A DNA stretch of 64,000 nucleotides from Paenibacillus flagellatus (GCF_003217775.1 NZ_QJVJ01000002.1:668268-732267), one strand, 5' to 3'; positions 17,351-28,732 are shown, counted from the stretch's first letter. A program made the numbers and translations. Notes: generated by a model not told the origin, from the letters alone.

Positions 17351-18133
17351 ATGGCACGATCGATGCGCATTTGGCGCTTGGCGGCGACGGGAGCGGCGGC
17401 CTTGCAGCTCGTCATGACGGCCGCGGCATGCGGCGGACCGGAGGGGCCGGGCGAACGTCCCGCGATCGGCGACGTCGCAGCGGCGCCTACCGCCGGACCG
17501 TCGGCTCCCGGTGCGTCCGGAGGGGCCGGGAGCGAGCCGGCGAAGCCGGACGGCACACTTGCCGATCCGGTCGTCGTCGGGGAAGGCGACGCCGATCTGA
17601 ACGGGGACGGCGTCGCGGAGCGAATCCGGATCTGGTGGACGGAGGGGCGGGAAATGGACGAGTCGTCCCCCGGGCCTTTTGCGGGAGCGTACCGCAGCGG
17701 CAAGTTCGAGGCGGCGGCATACGAAAGCGGCGGACGCGAGCTCGCCCGCTTCGCGTTGAACGAAGCGTTCGGCGGCGGGGAGATGAGCTTCCGGAAGGCG
17801 GAGCCGTTCCCGCTTCGCTTCGACGACTACAACGGGGACGGCGCGCCCGACTTCGCGATCGGCCAACGGGGCGGAACCAACGGGAGCGTCTACGCGCTAT
17901 TGACGGCCTCTTCCGACGGCTTCCGCGTTCTGGCCGCCGACATCTACTCCGCCGACTCGCGGGAATCGATCCGGTACCGCAAGGCCGGCGAACGGGCGTT
18001 CGTCAATACGTACTACGATCAGCAGAAGGGCGCCTATATGGACGTCGTCCGCCGTTGGCGGGACGGGACGTTTGTCGCGGAGGAGCCCGCGGAGGCGAAG
18101 GAAGCGCGCCCGGCCGGCTTGGAGGACGGGTAG
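17351..18133 (+). CDS. Lipoprotein with VCBS/FG-GAP-like calcium-type motifs
   Basis: 260 residues. Basic start, hydrophobic segment and TAAAC give a plausible lipoprotein signal (Cys27), followed by a Pro/Ala/Gly linker. The mature part has two EF-loop-like repeats, DADLNGDGVAERIRI and DDYNGDGAPDFAIG, as in VCBS/FG-GAP propeller blades. Probably surface-anchored; function unknown. A GGAGGAGGGAG ribosome binding site precedes ATG 17351. Followed by a terminator. Confidence 0.75.
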   Translation: MARSMRIWRLAATGAAALQLVMTAAACGGPEGPGERPAIGDVAAAPTAGPSAPGASGGAGSEPAKPDGTLADPVVVGEGDADLNGDGVAERIRIWWTEGREMDESSPGPFAGAYRSGKFEAAAYESGGRELARFALNEAFGGGEMSFRKAEPFPLRFDDYNGDGAPDFAIGQRGGTNGSVYALLTASSDGFRVLAADIYSADSRESIRYRKAGERAFVNTYYDQQKGAYMDVVRRWRDGTFVAEEPAEAKEARPAGLEDG

Positions 18134-18168
18134 GCGCGGTGTGCGAAGGCGTGCAGGCCGGCGAAAGG

Positions 18169-18200
18169 AAAGACCGTAACTCCCGGAGTTACGGTCTTTT
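18169..18200. terminator. Bidirectional terminator
   Basis: AAAGACCGTAACTC/GAGTTACGGTCTTT stem, 14 bp, CCG loop, T tract on the plus strand, between convergent genes. Confidence 0.9.
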
Positions 18201-18211
18201 GATCGTGCCGC

Positions 18212-19468
18212 TTAATAGTCGTATACGACGTTCCGGCGAATCGTGAAGTAGTAGTCGGTGCCGTTCAGCCGGACGCTTCCCGCATGGGTCAGGTCGACGT
18301 TTACGTACGTGTAGTACGAATTCCATGCCGTCCCGGGAACGAACGTGACGCTCGAGCCGAATTGCGAGGCGTTCCAATAAATCGATTCGGGCGTAAACTG
18401 CATTTTCTCCGAGTAGAAGCTGATCGGACCGTAGTTCGACGACGTCCAGCTTACGTTCCACGGCAGCCGGACGGGGAAATGCCGCCATTCGCCCGACGTC
18501 GTTCCGATCGAGCTGTTGTAGGGCGCCCAGCCGACGATATCGTCCTTCTGGTGGTACGGGAGCTGATGGTACGTCTCCAGCTTCGTGCCCGCGGCGCCGT
18601 TGAACGTGTCGAGACGCACCTGGTCCTTGACGTAAAACAGATCGTAATTGGGGGCGCTGTCGTACGAGTAGTTCCGGTACAAGCTCCAATCGCTGCGCAG
18701 CGTGGCGATATGGATGCTGCCGCCGCCGGCGAGCGGGGCGTACAAGTAATTCGTATCGGTGCCGTTCAGCACGTTGGCGTCGGCGGGAAGCGGAATCGGA
18801 TCGGGATCCTCGCAGCAGGGCGGCGGATCGATGTCGTCGCGCGGGCGCATGGAAGCGATAGGCGGCCGCTCCGGCGCGTTCCAATCCGCATCGGCGCGCA
18901 CGACGGCGTCGATCAGCGCGTCCGACGCCGGCTTGGCCGCGTCTCCCGTCTTCGCGTCGGCCATCGTCACTTTGCCGAAGAAGACGCGGTCCGGCGCCCC
19001 GTTCCCTTTGCGGATGCCGAACAGCTGCCAGTCGTCCTCCGGCTGTCCTTTCGTCTCCTTCTTCTCTCCGTCGTCTTCCGGCCGGAGCGTCAAGCCGAGA
19101 CTGCGCTCGATATCGGCTACGTTCAGCTTATCCGAGAACAAGTAGACGGGCTTGCCCTGCTCGTACCAGTCTTTGACGCGGTCTTCGAGCGCGCCGTGGC
19201 GGTCCAGCTCCTTCGCGGCGACGGCGATCGCCTCGGGCTCGCCGTTCGGCTTGCCGTTCGCGACGGCCGCCGCGTCCCGGAACTGGGGAGCGCCGTCGGA
19301 CAAAGCGGCCGCCGACGAGAAGCGGGCCACTTCTTTTTTGGCGTCTCCTCCGACGATCCATAGCCGCGACGGGGATGCGGACCCGGTGTCCGCGGACGGG
19401 GCCGCGAACGCGGTTTGCGGAATCGCCAGCGCGAGACCGCATAGGATGAAAATCGACTTTTTGTTCAT
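18212..19468 (-). CDS. Secreted protein of unknown function
   Basis: 418 residues with a clear signal peptide (about 22 residues, cleavage after TAFA). The N-terminal half contains LWIVGGDAKKEVARFSSAAAL, DRVKDWYEQGKPVYLFSDKL and DIERSLGLTL, which looks like a soluble alpha/beta domain. A Pro/Cys/Asp-rich hinge (PPPCCEDPDPIP, near residue 216) leads to a beta-rich, Tyr/Trp-rich C-terminal half with many aromatic residues, as in carbohydrate- or wall-binding modules. I do not recognise the family. Start ATG follows GGAGGT; extending further upstream is not supported. Confidence 0.7.
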   Translation of the reverse strand: MNKKSIFILCGLALAIPQTAFAAPSADTGSASPSRLWIVGGDAKKEVARFSSAAALSDGAPQFRDAAAVANGKPNGEPEAIAVAAKELDRHGALEDRVKDWYEQGKPVYLFSDKLNVADIERSLGLTLRPEDDGEKKETKGQPEDDWQLFGIRKGNGAPDRVFFGKVTMADAKTGDAAKPASDALIDAVVRADADWNAPERPPIASMRPRDDIDPPPCCEDPDPIPLPADANVLNGTDTNYLYAPLAGGGSIHIATLRSDWSLYRNYSYDSAPNYDLFYVKDQVRLDTFNGAAGTKLETYHQLPYHQKDDIVGWAPYNSSIGTTSGEWRHFPVRLPWNVSWTSSNYGPISFYSEKMQFTPESIYWNASQFGSSVTFVPGTAWNSYYTYVNVDLTHAGSVRLNGTDYYFTIRRNVVYDY

Positions 19469-21238
<1,770 letters not shown>

Positions 21239-21279
21239 TAGCGGCTTCGGACTCATCTGCATATTCATCCCGTCAGGGA

Positions 21280-21319
21280 AACGAAAGAAACGGACGCCAA
21301 GGCGTCCGTTTCTTTCGTT
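21280..21319. terminator. Very strong bidirectional terminator
   Basis: A 19-nt perfect inverted repeat (AACGAAAGAAACGGACGCC and its complement) separated by AA, between convergent gdhA and the LysR gene. Confidence 0.9.
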
Positions 21320-21339
21320 AGGCAATGTCGCGGTATTCG

Positions 21340-22248
21340 TCATTCGTCGTTGAACCGGCCTACCGCGGCGAAATACGATTTCATAAACTCGTGGAACAGC
21401 TTCTCGGTCGGCGGAAGCTCCCGGTTCGCCGGCGTAATGACGCCGACGCTTCGCGATACTTGCGGGTGCTCGAAGCGGATTTTGACCGTGGACCGCGGGA
21501 TGTTGTCGTTAAGCGTAATTTCCGGAAGCAGCGTCACGCCGAGCCCGGCCGCGACGAGACCCTTGATCGCCTCGATGTCGTCGCCTTCGAACGAGATGTT
21601 CGGGCGGAAGCCTTCGTTGGCGCACGCCTCGATGACGAGCTCCCGCAGGATGAACCCTTCCGGGAACAGCACGAACATGTCGTTGCGCAGCTGACTGAGC
21701 TTCAGGGCGGATTGGCCGGCCAGCGGATGGGCGGCGGGCAGCAGGGCGACGATCCGTTCGAGGAACAGCGTGTCTCCCTTGACCTGCTTCTCGTATTTGG
21801 GAACCGGGCCGATGAGCGACAAGTTCAGGCCGCCTTTGGCGACCAGGTCGATCAGCTCGCGGTAAGAGCCGTGCTGCAGCTGAAACTGGACGTGCGGGTA
21901 CCGTTCGCGGAACGCGGAAATGACCATCGGCAGCGTCTGCGAAGCGAGACTGCTCGGAAAGCCGATGCGCACCGTTCCCCGCTCCGGATCCAAATATTCC
22001 TCGATTTCCTGCTGCGCCTTCTCGATCATTTCGAGCGCCCGCTCCATATGGCCGAGAAACAGCTTGCCGATCGGCGTCAGCCTCACTTTGCGGCCGTCGC
22101 GCACGAACAGGTCGACCCCGAGCTCGGCCTCCAGCTTGAAAATTTGCCGGCTGACGGCCGATTGCGCGACGTGCAGGACGTAGGAGGCCTCGGTGACGTG
22201 CTCCAGCTTGGCCACCTCGATAAAATATTGGATTTGCCTTAGTTCCAC
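21340..22248 (-). CDS. gltC: LysR-family regulator, GltC-like
   Basis: 302 residues: winged HTH at 1-60 (MELRQIQYFIEVAKLEHVTE, HVAQSAVSRQIFKLE) and an LTTR effector domain. It matches Bacillus GltC as I recall it over long stretches (EYLDPERGTVRIGFPSSLAS, FVLFPEGFILREL, GDDIEAIKGLVAAGLGVTLL), so it probably activates glutamate-synthesis genes in response to 2-oxoglutarate/glutamate and may act with glutamate dehydrogenase, encoded convergently. Whether it controls gdhA here or gltAB elsewhere cannot be told from the window. Confidence 0.88.
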   Translation of the reverse strand: MELRQIQYFIEVAKLEHVTEASYVLHVAQSAVSRQIFKLEAELGVDLFVRDGRKVRLTPIGKLFLGHMERALEMIEKAQQEIEEYLDPERGTVRIGFPSSLASQTLPMVISAFRERYPHVQFQLQHGSYRELIDLVAKGGLNLSLIGPVPKYEKQVKGDTLFLERIVALLPAAHPLAGQSALKLSQLRNDMFVLFPEGFILRELVIEACANEGFRPNISFEGDDIEAIKGLVAAGLGVTLLPEITLNDNIPRSTVKIRFEHPQVSRSVGVITPANRELPPTEKLFHEFMKSYFAAVGRFNDE

Positions 22249-22491
22249 TTGATTTGTTCACCACCATTACTTGTCACAACGTGTAAGGTTTAACGCTTTC
22301 CCTATTGTACAACAAAACCGGGCGGCAAGGAAATATTCTTCATTCGTACCGGTATTATCGGAAATGAGCGGGCGCGAAGACGGGCGGTTCCGGCGACGAT
22401 TACGGTCGTTCTTCGAAGGAACGTCTTCCTATATTCGAAACGGGCAAGTAGAATAAAGAAGAGATTCGGTTTCGAGGCGGGAGGATAACGG

Positions 22492-24093
22492 ATGCGGCGA
22501 GCGTATGGACGGATGGCCGTCGTCGCGGGTTTGCTGGCGGCGGGCTGCTTGATCGGGTGGTCGATGTCGGAACGGGAAAACGACCGTCCGGGTAAGGCGG
22601 ACGAAGCGAAGCCGACAGTCGGCGGGGACGAGAAGCGGGAGGCCGGACCGGATGGCGGCCCGCTGGCGTGGTGGGACGACCGGCTGCAGGCGGCGATCCG
22701 CGACGGGAACTGGCCGGTCGCCGCGGACTATGCGGCCCGGAAAGCGGCCTACTTTCGGAGCGAAAGCCGGGAGAAGGAAGCGGCGGAGTGGTACGCCGCG
22801 GCGGCGGACTATTGGGAGCGGGCGGGCGAGACGGCGGACAGGCGGTTTTACGATGAGACGCCGCCGCCGCCGGACGCCGTCACGATCAAGCCCTATGTCG
22901 GCTTGCCGGCCGCCGGTCCCCGGGCCCCCGCCAAGTTCGAGCCGTCGTCCGGCGTATACTTGGGCATGTTCGGCATTTTCGATTGGCCGTCGGTCGAGAA
23001 GACGTTCGGCCGCTACCATCCGATCGGCTTGACGTACGCCGGCTGGCGCAAGGACGAGAACGATACGCGCAACTATTTTCCGACCCGGCTCGTCAACAGC
23101 ATCAAAGCGGCCGGCGGGGGCGCGATCCAGATCGGCTGGGAGCCGCAGTACGGGCTCGACCGCGTCCAGGACGACGACTACGTCAGGTCGTTCGCGCGCC
23201 AGGCGAAGGAAGCCGGCATTCCGATTTTTCTCCGGTACGCCTCGGAAATGAACGGAGCCTGGGTGCCCTGGTACGACGAGCCCGCCAAATACGTCGAGAA
23301 GTTTCGGCTCGTCGCCCGCATCATGAAGGAGGAGGCGCCGAACGTCGCGATGGTGTGGTCCCCTAACTTTTGGCCGAACGACAACATCGACCCGTACTAT
23401 CCGGGCGACGAATACGTGGATTGGGTCGGCTTCTCGCTGTATTCGACGCCGTTTTTCGCCGGAACCGAAGATTTCAGCAAAAACCAGATCGATTACTTCG
23501 TCCCGCTGTACGAGAAATATGCGCACAAGCCGATCATGATCGCCGAAGGAGCCGTATCCCATCTGTACCGGAAGACGAACGCCAGCTATGCGAAGTGGGC
23601 GGAAGGGCAAATCGGCAACATGTACGGCTTTCTGCCGCGGATGTTCCCGCAGGTGAAGGCGATCACATATTTCAACATGAGCAAGGCGAGGACCGAAAGC
23701 TTGAACGGGGATCACGTCTACGACATGAAGGAGAACCCGCTCATGTTCGACATGTACCGCCGGCTGACCGGCGGCGGCGCTTTTTTGACCAAGGTGGAGC
23801 AGGGGGCGTCCGCGCGGGAGGCGGTCCGCTACGAGCCGCTCGAATCGGCGCCCGGCTTGGAGGGGAAGAAGAAGCTGTTCGTCTACGTGAAAATGCCGAT
23901 GGATATCCAGCCCTATTCCGTCGCCGTCTTCCAAGGGGAACGCAGACTGGCGGTGTCGTACGAGATGCCGTGGGAGATCGGTCTCGACTTCTCGGCGCTC
24001 GACCCGGGGGCGACGCTGACGTTCGTCGCCTACGACGGAAAGCATGAAGAGATGGCCCGGAAGTCGTTCGTCTGGAAACGAACTTCAAATTAG
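22492..24093 (+). CDS. GH26-like glycosidase lipoprotein (beta-mannanase type)
   Basis: 533 residues. Lipobox LAAGC (Cys19), an acidic linker, a helical region about 55-120, then a (beta/alpha)8 domain of glycoside hydrolase family 26 type. Probable acid/base Glu252 in RYASEMNG and nucleophile Glu352 in MIAEGAVS fit the GH26 pattern; WSPNFWP and VDWVGFSLYS between them are also typical. A small beta domain ends the protein. Likely surface-anchored and acting on beta-mannan or a related glycan, perhaps the cell's own. Next to an MFS exporter gene, 29 bp downstream. Confidence 0.82.
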   Translation: MRRAYGRMAVVAGLLAAGCLIGWSMSERENDRPGKADEAKPTVGGDEKREAGPDGGPLAWWDDRLQAAIRDGNWPVAADYAARKAAYFRSESREKEAAEWYAAAADYWERAGETADRRFYDETPPPPDAVTIKPYVGLPAAGPRAPAKFEPSSGVYLGMFGIFDWPSVEKTFGRYHPIGLTYAGWRKDENDTRNYFPTRLVNSIKAAGGGAIQIGWEPQYGLDRVQDDDYVRSFARQAKEAGIPIFLRYASEMNGAWVPWYDEPAKYVEKFRLVARIMKEEAPNVAMVWSPNFWPNDNIDPYYPGDEYVDWVGFSLYSTPFFAGTEDFSKNQIDYFVPLYEKYAHKPIMIAEGAVSHLYRKTNASYAKWAEGQIGNMYGFLPRMFPQVKAITYFNMSKARTESLNGDHVYDMKENPLMFDMYRRLTGGGAFLTKVEQGASAREAVRYEPLESAPGLEGKKKLFVYVKMPMDIQPYSVAVFQGERRLAVSYEMPWEIGLDFSALDPGATLTFVAYDGKHEEMARKSFVWKRTSN

Positions 24094-24122
24094 CCGGAAC
24101 CGGAAAGGAAGACGAGACGACC

Positions 24123-25526
24123 ATGTCGACCGTACGAACGAACAAATGGGGCATTTTGCAAATCATCAATATGGGGACGCTCATCTCGACGCTGGACGTC
24201 GGCATCGTCAACGTGTCACTGCCGATCATGGCGGAGCAGTTCGGCGTATCGCTCGCGCAAATCCAATGGGTGGCCACCGTCTACCTGCTCACGATGGTCG
24301 CGCTGCTTCCTTTTCTCGGCAAGCTGTCGGACCGGCTGGAGCGCCGCACCGTGTACAGCTACGGCTTCCTCGTGTTCGGTATCGGCTCGCTCTGCATCGC
24401 GGTATCGCACGGGTTCGCCGCACTGCTGCTGTCGCGCGTGCTGCAAGGGATCGGCGCGACGATGATCATGGCGAACAGCCAAGCGATGGTGCGCCAAGTG
24501 TTTCCCGACCACGAGCGGGGGAGGGCGCTCGGCGTCAATGCGATCGTCATCTCGGCGGGTACGCTGTCCGGGCCCGCGCTCGGCGGTCTGCTGCTCGAAG
24601 TCGTCGATTGGCCGTGGCTGTTCTGGATCAACGTGCCGATCGCCCTGGCGGCGAGCCTGCTCGGCTTCCGCTGGTTTCCGCGCGGCCGGACCGAATCCGC
24701 CAAGTCCCGGTTCGACATCGTCGGCACCGTGCTGCTTGCGGCCGGAGCCTGTCTGCTCATGATGGCGGCCGAGTCGGTGAAAAACGGCTCGTCCTCCGGC
24801 GAGACGTGGGTGCTCGGTGCGGCCGGTGCCGCACTGCTCGTCGCGCTCGGAGTACAGGGCTCGCGCATCGATTACGGGATCGTCGACCGGGAGCTGTTCC
24901 GGTACCGGAAAGTATGGCTCGGCAATGCGAGCTCGTTTCTGATCAACCTGGCGCAGACGGCGACGCTCATCCCGCTGACGTTTTATTTGCAAGGCGAGCT
25001 CGGCTATTCGGCATGGGCGACCGGCGCCCTGCTTATGGCGCAGCCGCTCGTCATGGGCGTCGTCGCGCCGTTCGCCGGCTGGTTCCGGGACAAGTACGGC
25101 GGCGCGTTCCCGATTGCCGCCGGCGCGGCGTTTTGCGCCGTCTCGATGCTGTTCGTGGCGCTTCTCCCCGACGTGACGGCCGTCGGCATCGGCCTGCAGC
25201 TCGGCTTCTTCGGCGTCGGCCTGGGACTGTTCCACGCGACGAACAACGCCGAGATCATGAGCGCGGCACCGGCCGGCAAGAGCAGCTTGGCCGGCAGCCT
25301 GCTCGCGATGGTGCGCTACCTCGGGCAAATCGCCGGCATCGGCCTCGCGACGCTGCTCGTCGGCTCGATGGGGGCGCAGGGCGAAGCGGCCGGTGCGGCG
25401 GACGCCTCGTTCGGCACGCCGATCCGCGCGCTGTTCGGCGTCTGCTTCGTCCTGTGCCTGGCGGTCGCGCTAGCCGGCCGGCTGCTGCCGAGGGAGAAGC
25501 CGGAGCGGGTCCCCTTGTCGGGTTGA
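24123..25526 (+). CDS. MFS drug exporter, DHA2 (EmrB) type
   Basis: 467 residues with about 14 membrane segments. Motifs: TLDVGIVNVSLPIMAEQFGV in TM1, GKLSDRLERRTVYSYGF (motif A) and LQGIGATMIMANSQAMVRQVF with the motif C-like region ISAGTLSGPALGGLL. Proton-coupled multidrug or solute efflux is expected. GGAAG lies before the ATG. Probably cotranscribed with the GH26-like gene. Confidence 0.88.
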   Translation: MSTVRTNKWGILQIINMGTLISTLDVGIVNVSLPIMAEQFGVSLAQIQWVATVYLLTMVALLPFLGKLSDRLERRTVYSYGFLVFGIGSLCIAVSHGFAALLLSRVLQGIGATMIMANSQAMVRQVFPDHERGRALGVNAIVISAGTLSGPALGGLLLEVVDWPWLFWINVPIALAASLLGFRWFPRGRTESAKSRFDIVGTVLLAAGACLLMMAAESVKNGSSSGETWVLGAAGAALLVALGVQGSRIDYGIVDRELFRYRKVWLGNASSFLINLAQTATLIPLTFYLQGELGYSAWATGALLMAQPLVMGVVAPFAGWFRDKYGGAFPIAAGAAFCAVSMLFVALLPDVTAVGIGLQLGFFGVGLGLFHATNNAEIMSAAPAGKSSLAGSLLAMVRYLGQIAGIGLATLLVGSMGAQGEAAGAADASFGTPIRALFGVCFVLCLAVALAGRLLPREKPERVPLSG

Positions 25527-25548
25527 GCGTGCGGACGGCAACAAAAAA

Positions 25549-25596
25549 ACGAGCCTGCGAAAGGCTCGTCAGCCTGTTGAAAAACCTCGACAGGCT
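25549..25596 (+). terminator. Twin-hairpin terminator region
   Basis: First hairpin ACGAGCCT/AGGCTCGT (25549-25569), second AGCCTGT/ACAGGCT (25571-25596) with GAAAAACC in the loop, just after the MFS gene. Confidence 0.6.
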
Positions 25597-25700
25597 CCTT
25601 TAACGGTCAATATCTTGAATGAATCACCGCATCCATGAAACGAAGCAGACCGCCTGTCCTATCGTTCCGATCGCCGCGGCGCAATAAACGGGACGAACGC

Positions 25701-25739
25701 CAGCCCCCTTGTTTTGCCGAACGGCAAGCAAGGGGGCTG
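25701..25739 (-). terminator. Hairpin after the GH43-like gene
   Basis: Stem CAGCCCCCTTG/CAAGGGGGCTG, 11 bp, with an inner TTGCCG/CGGCAA stem. No T tract in the minus direction. Confidence 0.65.
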
Positions 25740-25753
25740 CTTCGATGTTTCCG

Positions 25754-26638
25754 CTATTTCCAGGATAGCTGCGCGATGCTTACGCCGCGGTAAGGATATT
25801 CCGCGCTGGATATATACCAATCTCCCGCTTCATCCTGAAACACCTCAGGCGCATGAGCCGGCAAGGAAGCGATCGCTTCCTTGCCGTGGAAGTCGAACGG
25901 GTCGTCGGAGCAGTAGACGGACGTTCGGTTGTCGAACGGTCCGTTATGGCCGTCATAGATGCACCAGAACAAATAAAACAGATTGTCGCGGGCGATCAAT
26001 ACCGGCGATTCCAGCTCGCCGGGACGTTCCGTACGGAAGATGTCGACGGGGTCGCTCCAATGCAGCAGATCGGTCGACGTTCTCGCCCAAATCGCCGGCT
26101 TCGCGTAATAAACCATGATATAACGGCCGTCGCAAAAAATCACGTTCGGATCCCGCATTCCGCCGTCCTGGGAGAACAAAGCTCCCTTGGGCGTCCAACG
26201 GTACAAGTCCGACGATACGGCCAGCCGCATTTGATGCGGGCTGTAGAACATGTGATAAAGCCCGTCCTTCTCTACGATGAAAGGCGCATAAAACTCCTTT
26301 TCTTCCGAAGGCCTTTCCGACGGCGGCAACAGCTTGGGACAGTCCTGCCATGCGCCGTGCCGGAGATGCTCCCGCAGCGTCCCTGGGGGCGATACGGCAT
26401 GAAACGACATCCATTCGCCTTCATGAATGTAGGCATCCGCCGGAGGCTCCGGATGCGTGATGCCGAAGGCGTGCCAACGGCCGTCCTTCCCTTTCAAAAT
26501 CATATGATCGTTCGGCACCCAACGGTCGTAATAGCGTCCGGCGCGAAAGCTTTCCGAGTCGGGACCGGGAAACACGTCGCCGCGAGGTTGATAAACGTGA
26601 ACGTATTCCGTAGAAATATATGGTATTTTCATATTCAT
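25754..26638 (-). CDS. GH43/GH32-like five-bladed propeller glycosidase
   Basis: 294 residues, cytoplasmic (no signal). The repeated pattern of aromatic-rich strands, including RDPNVIFCDGRYIMVYYAK, ELESPVLIARDNLFYLFWC and APEVFQDEAGDWYISSAEYP, is that of five-bladed beta-propeller glycosidases (GH43, GH32, GH130 group). A catalytic Asp near the start (PNDHMILKGKDGRWHAFG) and Glu in ELESPVL are plausible. Substrate not evident. AAGGAG stands 9 nt before ATG 26638. Divergent from the YesM/YesN pair, so probably part of the same sugar regulon. Confidence 0.75.
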   Translation of the reverse strand: MNMKIPYISTEYVHVYQPRGDVFPGPDSESFRAGRYYDRWVPNDHMILKGKDGRWHAFGITHPEPPADAYIHEGEWMSFHAVSPPGTLREHLRHGAWQDCPKLLPPSERPSEEKEFYAPFIVEKDGLYHMFYSPHQMRLAVSSDLYRWTPKGALFSQDGGMRDPNVIFCDGRYIMVYYAKPAIWARTSTDLLHWSDPVDIFRTERPGELESPVLIARDNLFYLFWCIYDGHNGPFDNRTSVYCSDDPFDFHGKEAIASLPAHAPEVFQDEAGDWYISSAEYPYRGVSIAQLSWK

Positions 26639-26943
26639 ATCGACTTGCTCCTTATGCTTTGATCGATTGGCCGTTGTCTTGCGGTTTCGTCACGCGGATT
26701 AGTCGGAATTCGTTTTCCGGCGGTTCTCATCCCCCCTTTACCGGCGTTCCCGGAATTTCCGTTCGCGTTCAATCTACCACGCGGTTTCAGGTGCAAGAAA
26801 TGGACGGTTTTGCTCATTTCGGTGGATTTTCTTTGGGAATTGCGAAAAATGGTTATTCCGCCGCAATCGATCGGCTTATAATGTTGTTAATTCATGTCAG
26901 GGGACAAGTCCCGCCGTTTTCGGCAAACAAAGGGGGATGCTGC
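26639..26943. other. 305-bp divergent intergenic region
   Basis: Separates the propeller glycosidase and the sensor kinase. Contains a TATAAT at 26877-26882 facing the kinase, without a convincing -35. The long open frame running through it in the kinase's frame does not look like protein. No riboswitch or clear operator seen. Confidence 0.5.
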
Positions 26944-28731
26944 TTGATCCGCTACAAGCTGCGCGTTCAGATGGTGCTGTTCAATGTGATGATCGCGGTC
27001 GTTCCGATCATTTTCATCGGCTTCGTTTCCTATTCCGCCCACTACCACACCATGAAGCGGAGCATTTCCGATTCGGTCGACATCTTGTTCGCCCAGACGA
27101 ACGGCCGCATCGAACAGTATTTCGACGAAATCAACGCCGTTTCCCGATCGGTCTTCCTGAACAAGGGCCTGCAGCAGACACTGCTGTCGGAACGGGACGA
27201 GTGGGTTCAGTTCGGTTGGCTACGGAACCACTTCAGCGCTTACTTGGAAGTGAACGCTTCGATCCAGGGTCTCTATTGGATCAAGCCAAATGAAAGCGTA
27301 TTCAGTACAGCTTCGCTCATGACCGACGACGAGCTTCGGAGGGTGATCGGTCAATTGGATCCGGCCAGGCTGTCGAGCGGCGAGCTGATTTTCTCGGGGC
27401 CGATCGTGCAGAACGGCAAGCTGCTCGACTATTACCTAGCCGTGCGAACGGTGAAGTCGGTCATCCCGGCGAACTATTTGCAGGGGATCGGCATCGGCGT
27501 CATCGTCCTCGACCGGTCCCGGTTGGACGAAATCGTCGGGGACAGCCATCTGGACGCAAACTGGCAGATTTACGTCGCGGACCACCGCAACCGGATCATC
27601 GCGTCGACCGATCCCGGCAAGCCCGGACAGACGCTGGCCGACGAGCTTCTGGCGGTCAGGGACGGCGGGGAGCTGCTCGATATCGACGGCGTCTCTTCTA
27701 TGGTCAAGGCAAGCCCGGTCAACAAGGCGGGCTGGAAGCTGGTCGCCGCCATCCCGGCGGATCTGTTGTTCGCGGAAGGCCGGGTTCTCAAAACGTATAT
27801 TAGCCTGATCGTAGTCATCGTCTTCGCGATCGCCGTCGTCATGGCGCTCTTCTTCAATATCGTCATCACGCGGCCGATCAACGAACTGATCGACGCGTTC
27901 GCCCGGGTGGCGTCCGGCGATTGGAAGTCGAAGGTATGGTTTTCCAAAAAAAACGAAGTGACGCTGATGGCCGTTCATTTCAACAAAATGGTGAGGGAAA
28001 TCCGCTCGCTGACCGAGCGGCAGGCCAATATCCAGCAGAAGCTGTACGAAGCCGAGCTGCAAAAAAAGCAATTCGAGCTGAACGGGCTTCAGGCGCAAAT
28101 CAATGCCCACTTCCTGTACAATACCCTTCATTCGCTGCGGGGAATGGCCATGTCCCGCTCCGCGGACGCGATGGCGAGCCTGTCGGGCATGATCGGCAAC
28201 CTCGTCGCCTACTTCCGCTATTGCAGCAGAACGGACGAGTACGGGACGGTCGGCGCGGAGCTGCAGCATCTCGAAACGTATTTGGCGATTCAGAAGGAGC
28301 GATTCGGCAAGCGGTTGAAAATCGTCGTCGATGCCGACGAGCGGCTCCGCTCGCAACGGATATTGAAGCTGCTCATCCAGCCGTTGGTGGAGAATGCGTT
28401 ATTCCACGGCATCGAGAACAAGGACGGGAACGGTCTTATCCGAGTGGCGGTGTACCGGCAGGGCGGCGACGCGGTTGTGATCAAGGTGCTCGACAACGGC
28501 GACGGAATCGGGAAGGCCAAGGCCGAACGGCTGAGCCGGGCGCTTTCCGCCCCGGAAGAATCCGGCGCGGAGGAGCATTCGCCGGAGGACAAGCGAAGCA
28601 TCGGCTTGCTGAACATTCACAAACGAATACGGCTGTACTACGGGCAGGAGTATGGTCTTTCGATCAAAAGCTGGGAACGGATCGGCACGGCGGTGCTGAT
28701 GAAGCTGCCGTACGACAAGGAGGCGATATGA
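26944..28731 (+). CDS. YesM-family sensor histidine kinase
   Basis: 595 residues. Two membrane helices (about 8-30 and 283-308) flank a large extracellular dCache-type sensor; then HAMP (to about 360), the His_kinase domain with QAQINAHFLYNTLHSLRGM (His389), and a HATPase with PLVENALFHGIE, DNGDGIG and RSIGLLNIHKRI. The usual INPHFLYN reads INAHFLYN here. TTG start with AAAGGGGG upstream. YesM kinases sense sugars or binding proteins and phosphorylate YesN partners; the partner gene follows after 1 nt. It should control the sugar importer and hydrolase genes downstream. Confidence 0.9.
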   Translation: MIRYKLRVQMVLFNVMIAVVPIIFIGFVSYSAHYHTMKRSISDSVDILFAQTNGRIEQYFDEINAVSRSVFLNKGLQQTLLSERDEWVQFGWLRNHFSAYLEVNASIQGLYWIKPNESVFSTASLMTDDELRRVIGQLDPARLSSGELIFSGPIVQNGKLLDYYLAVRTVKSVIPANYLQGIGIGVIVLDRSRLDEIVGDSHLDANWQIYVADHRNRIIASTDPGKPGQTLADELLAVRDGGELLDIDGVSSMVKASPVNKAGWKLVAAIPADLLFAEGRVLKTYISLIVVIVFAIAVVMALFFNIVITRPINELIDAFARVASGDWKSKVWFSKKNEVTLMAVHFNKMVREIRSLTERQANIQQKLYEAELQKKQFELNGLQAQINAHFLYNTLHSLRGMAMSRSADAMASLSGMIGNLVAYFRYCSRTDEYGTVGAELQHLETYLAIQKERFGKRLKIVVDADERLRSQRILKLLIQPLVENALFHGIENKDGNGLIRVAVYRQGGDAVVIKVLDNGDGIGKAKAERLSRALSAPEESGAEEHSPEDKRSIGLLNIHKRIRLYYGQEYGLSIKSWERIGTAVLMKLPYDKEAI

Positions 28732-28732
28732 C

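Noticed and set aside
25571..25596. AGCCTGTTGAAAAACCTCGACAGGCT as an insertion-sequence end
   Set aside because: Similar strings occur at IS ends, but there is no transposase remnant, second end or target duplication; it works better as part of the terminator.
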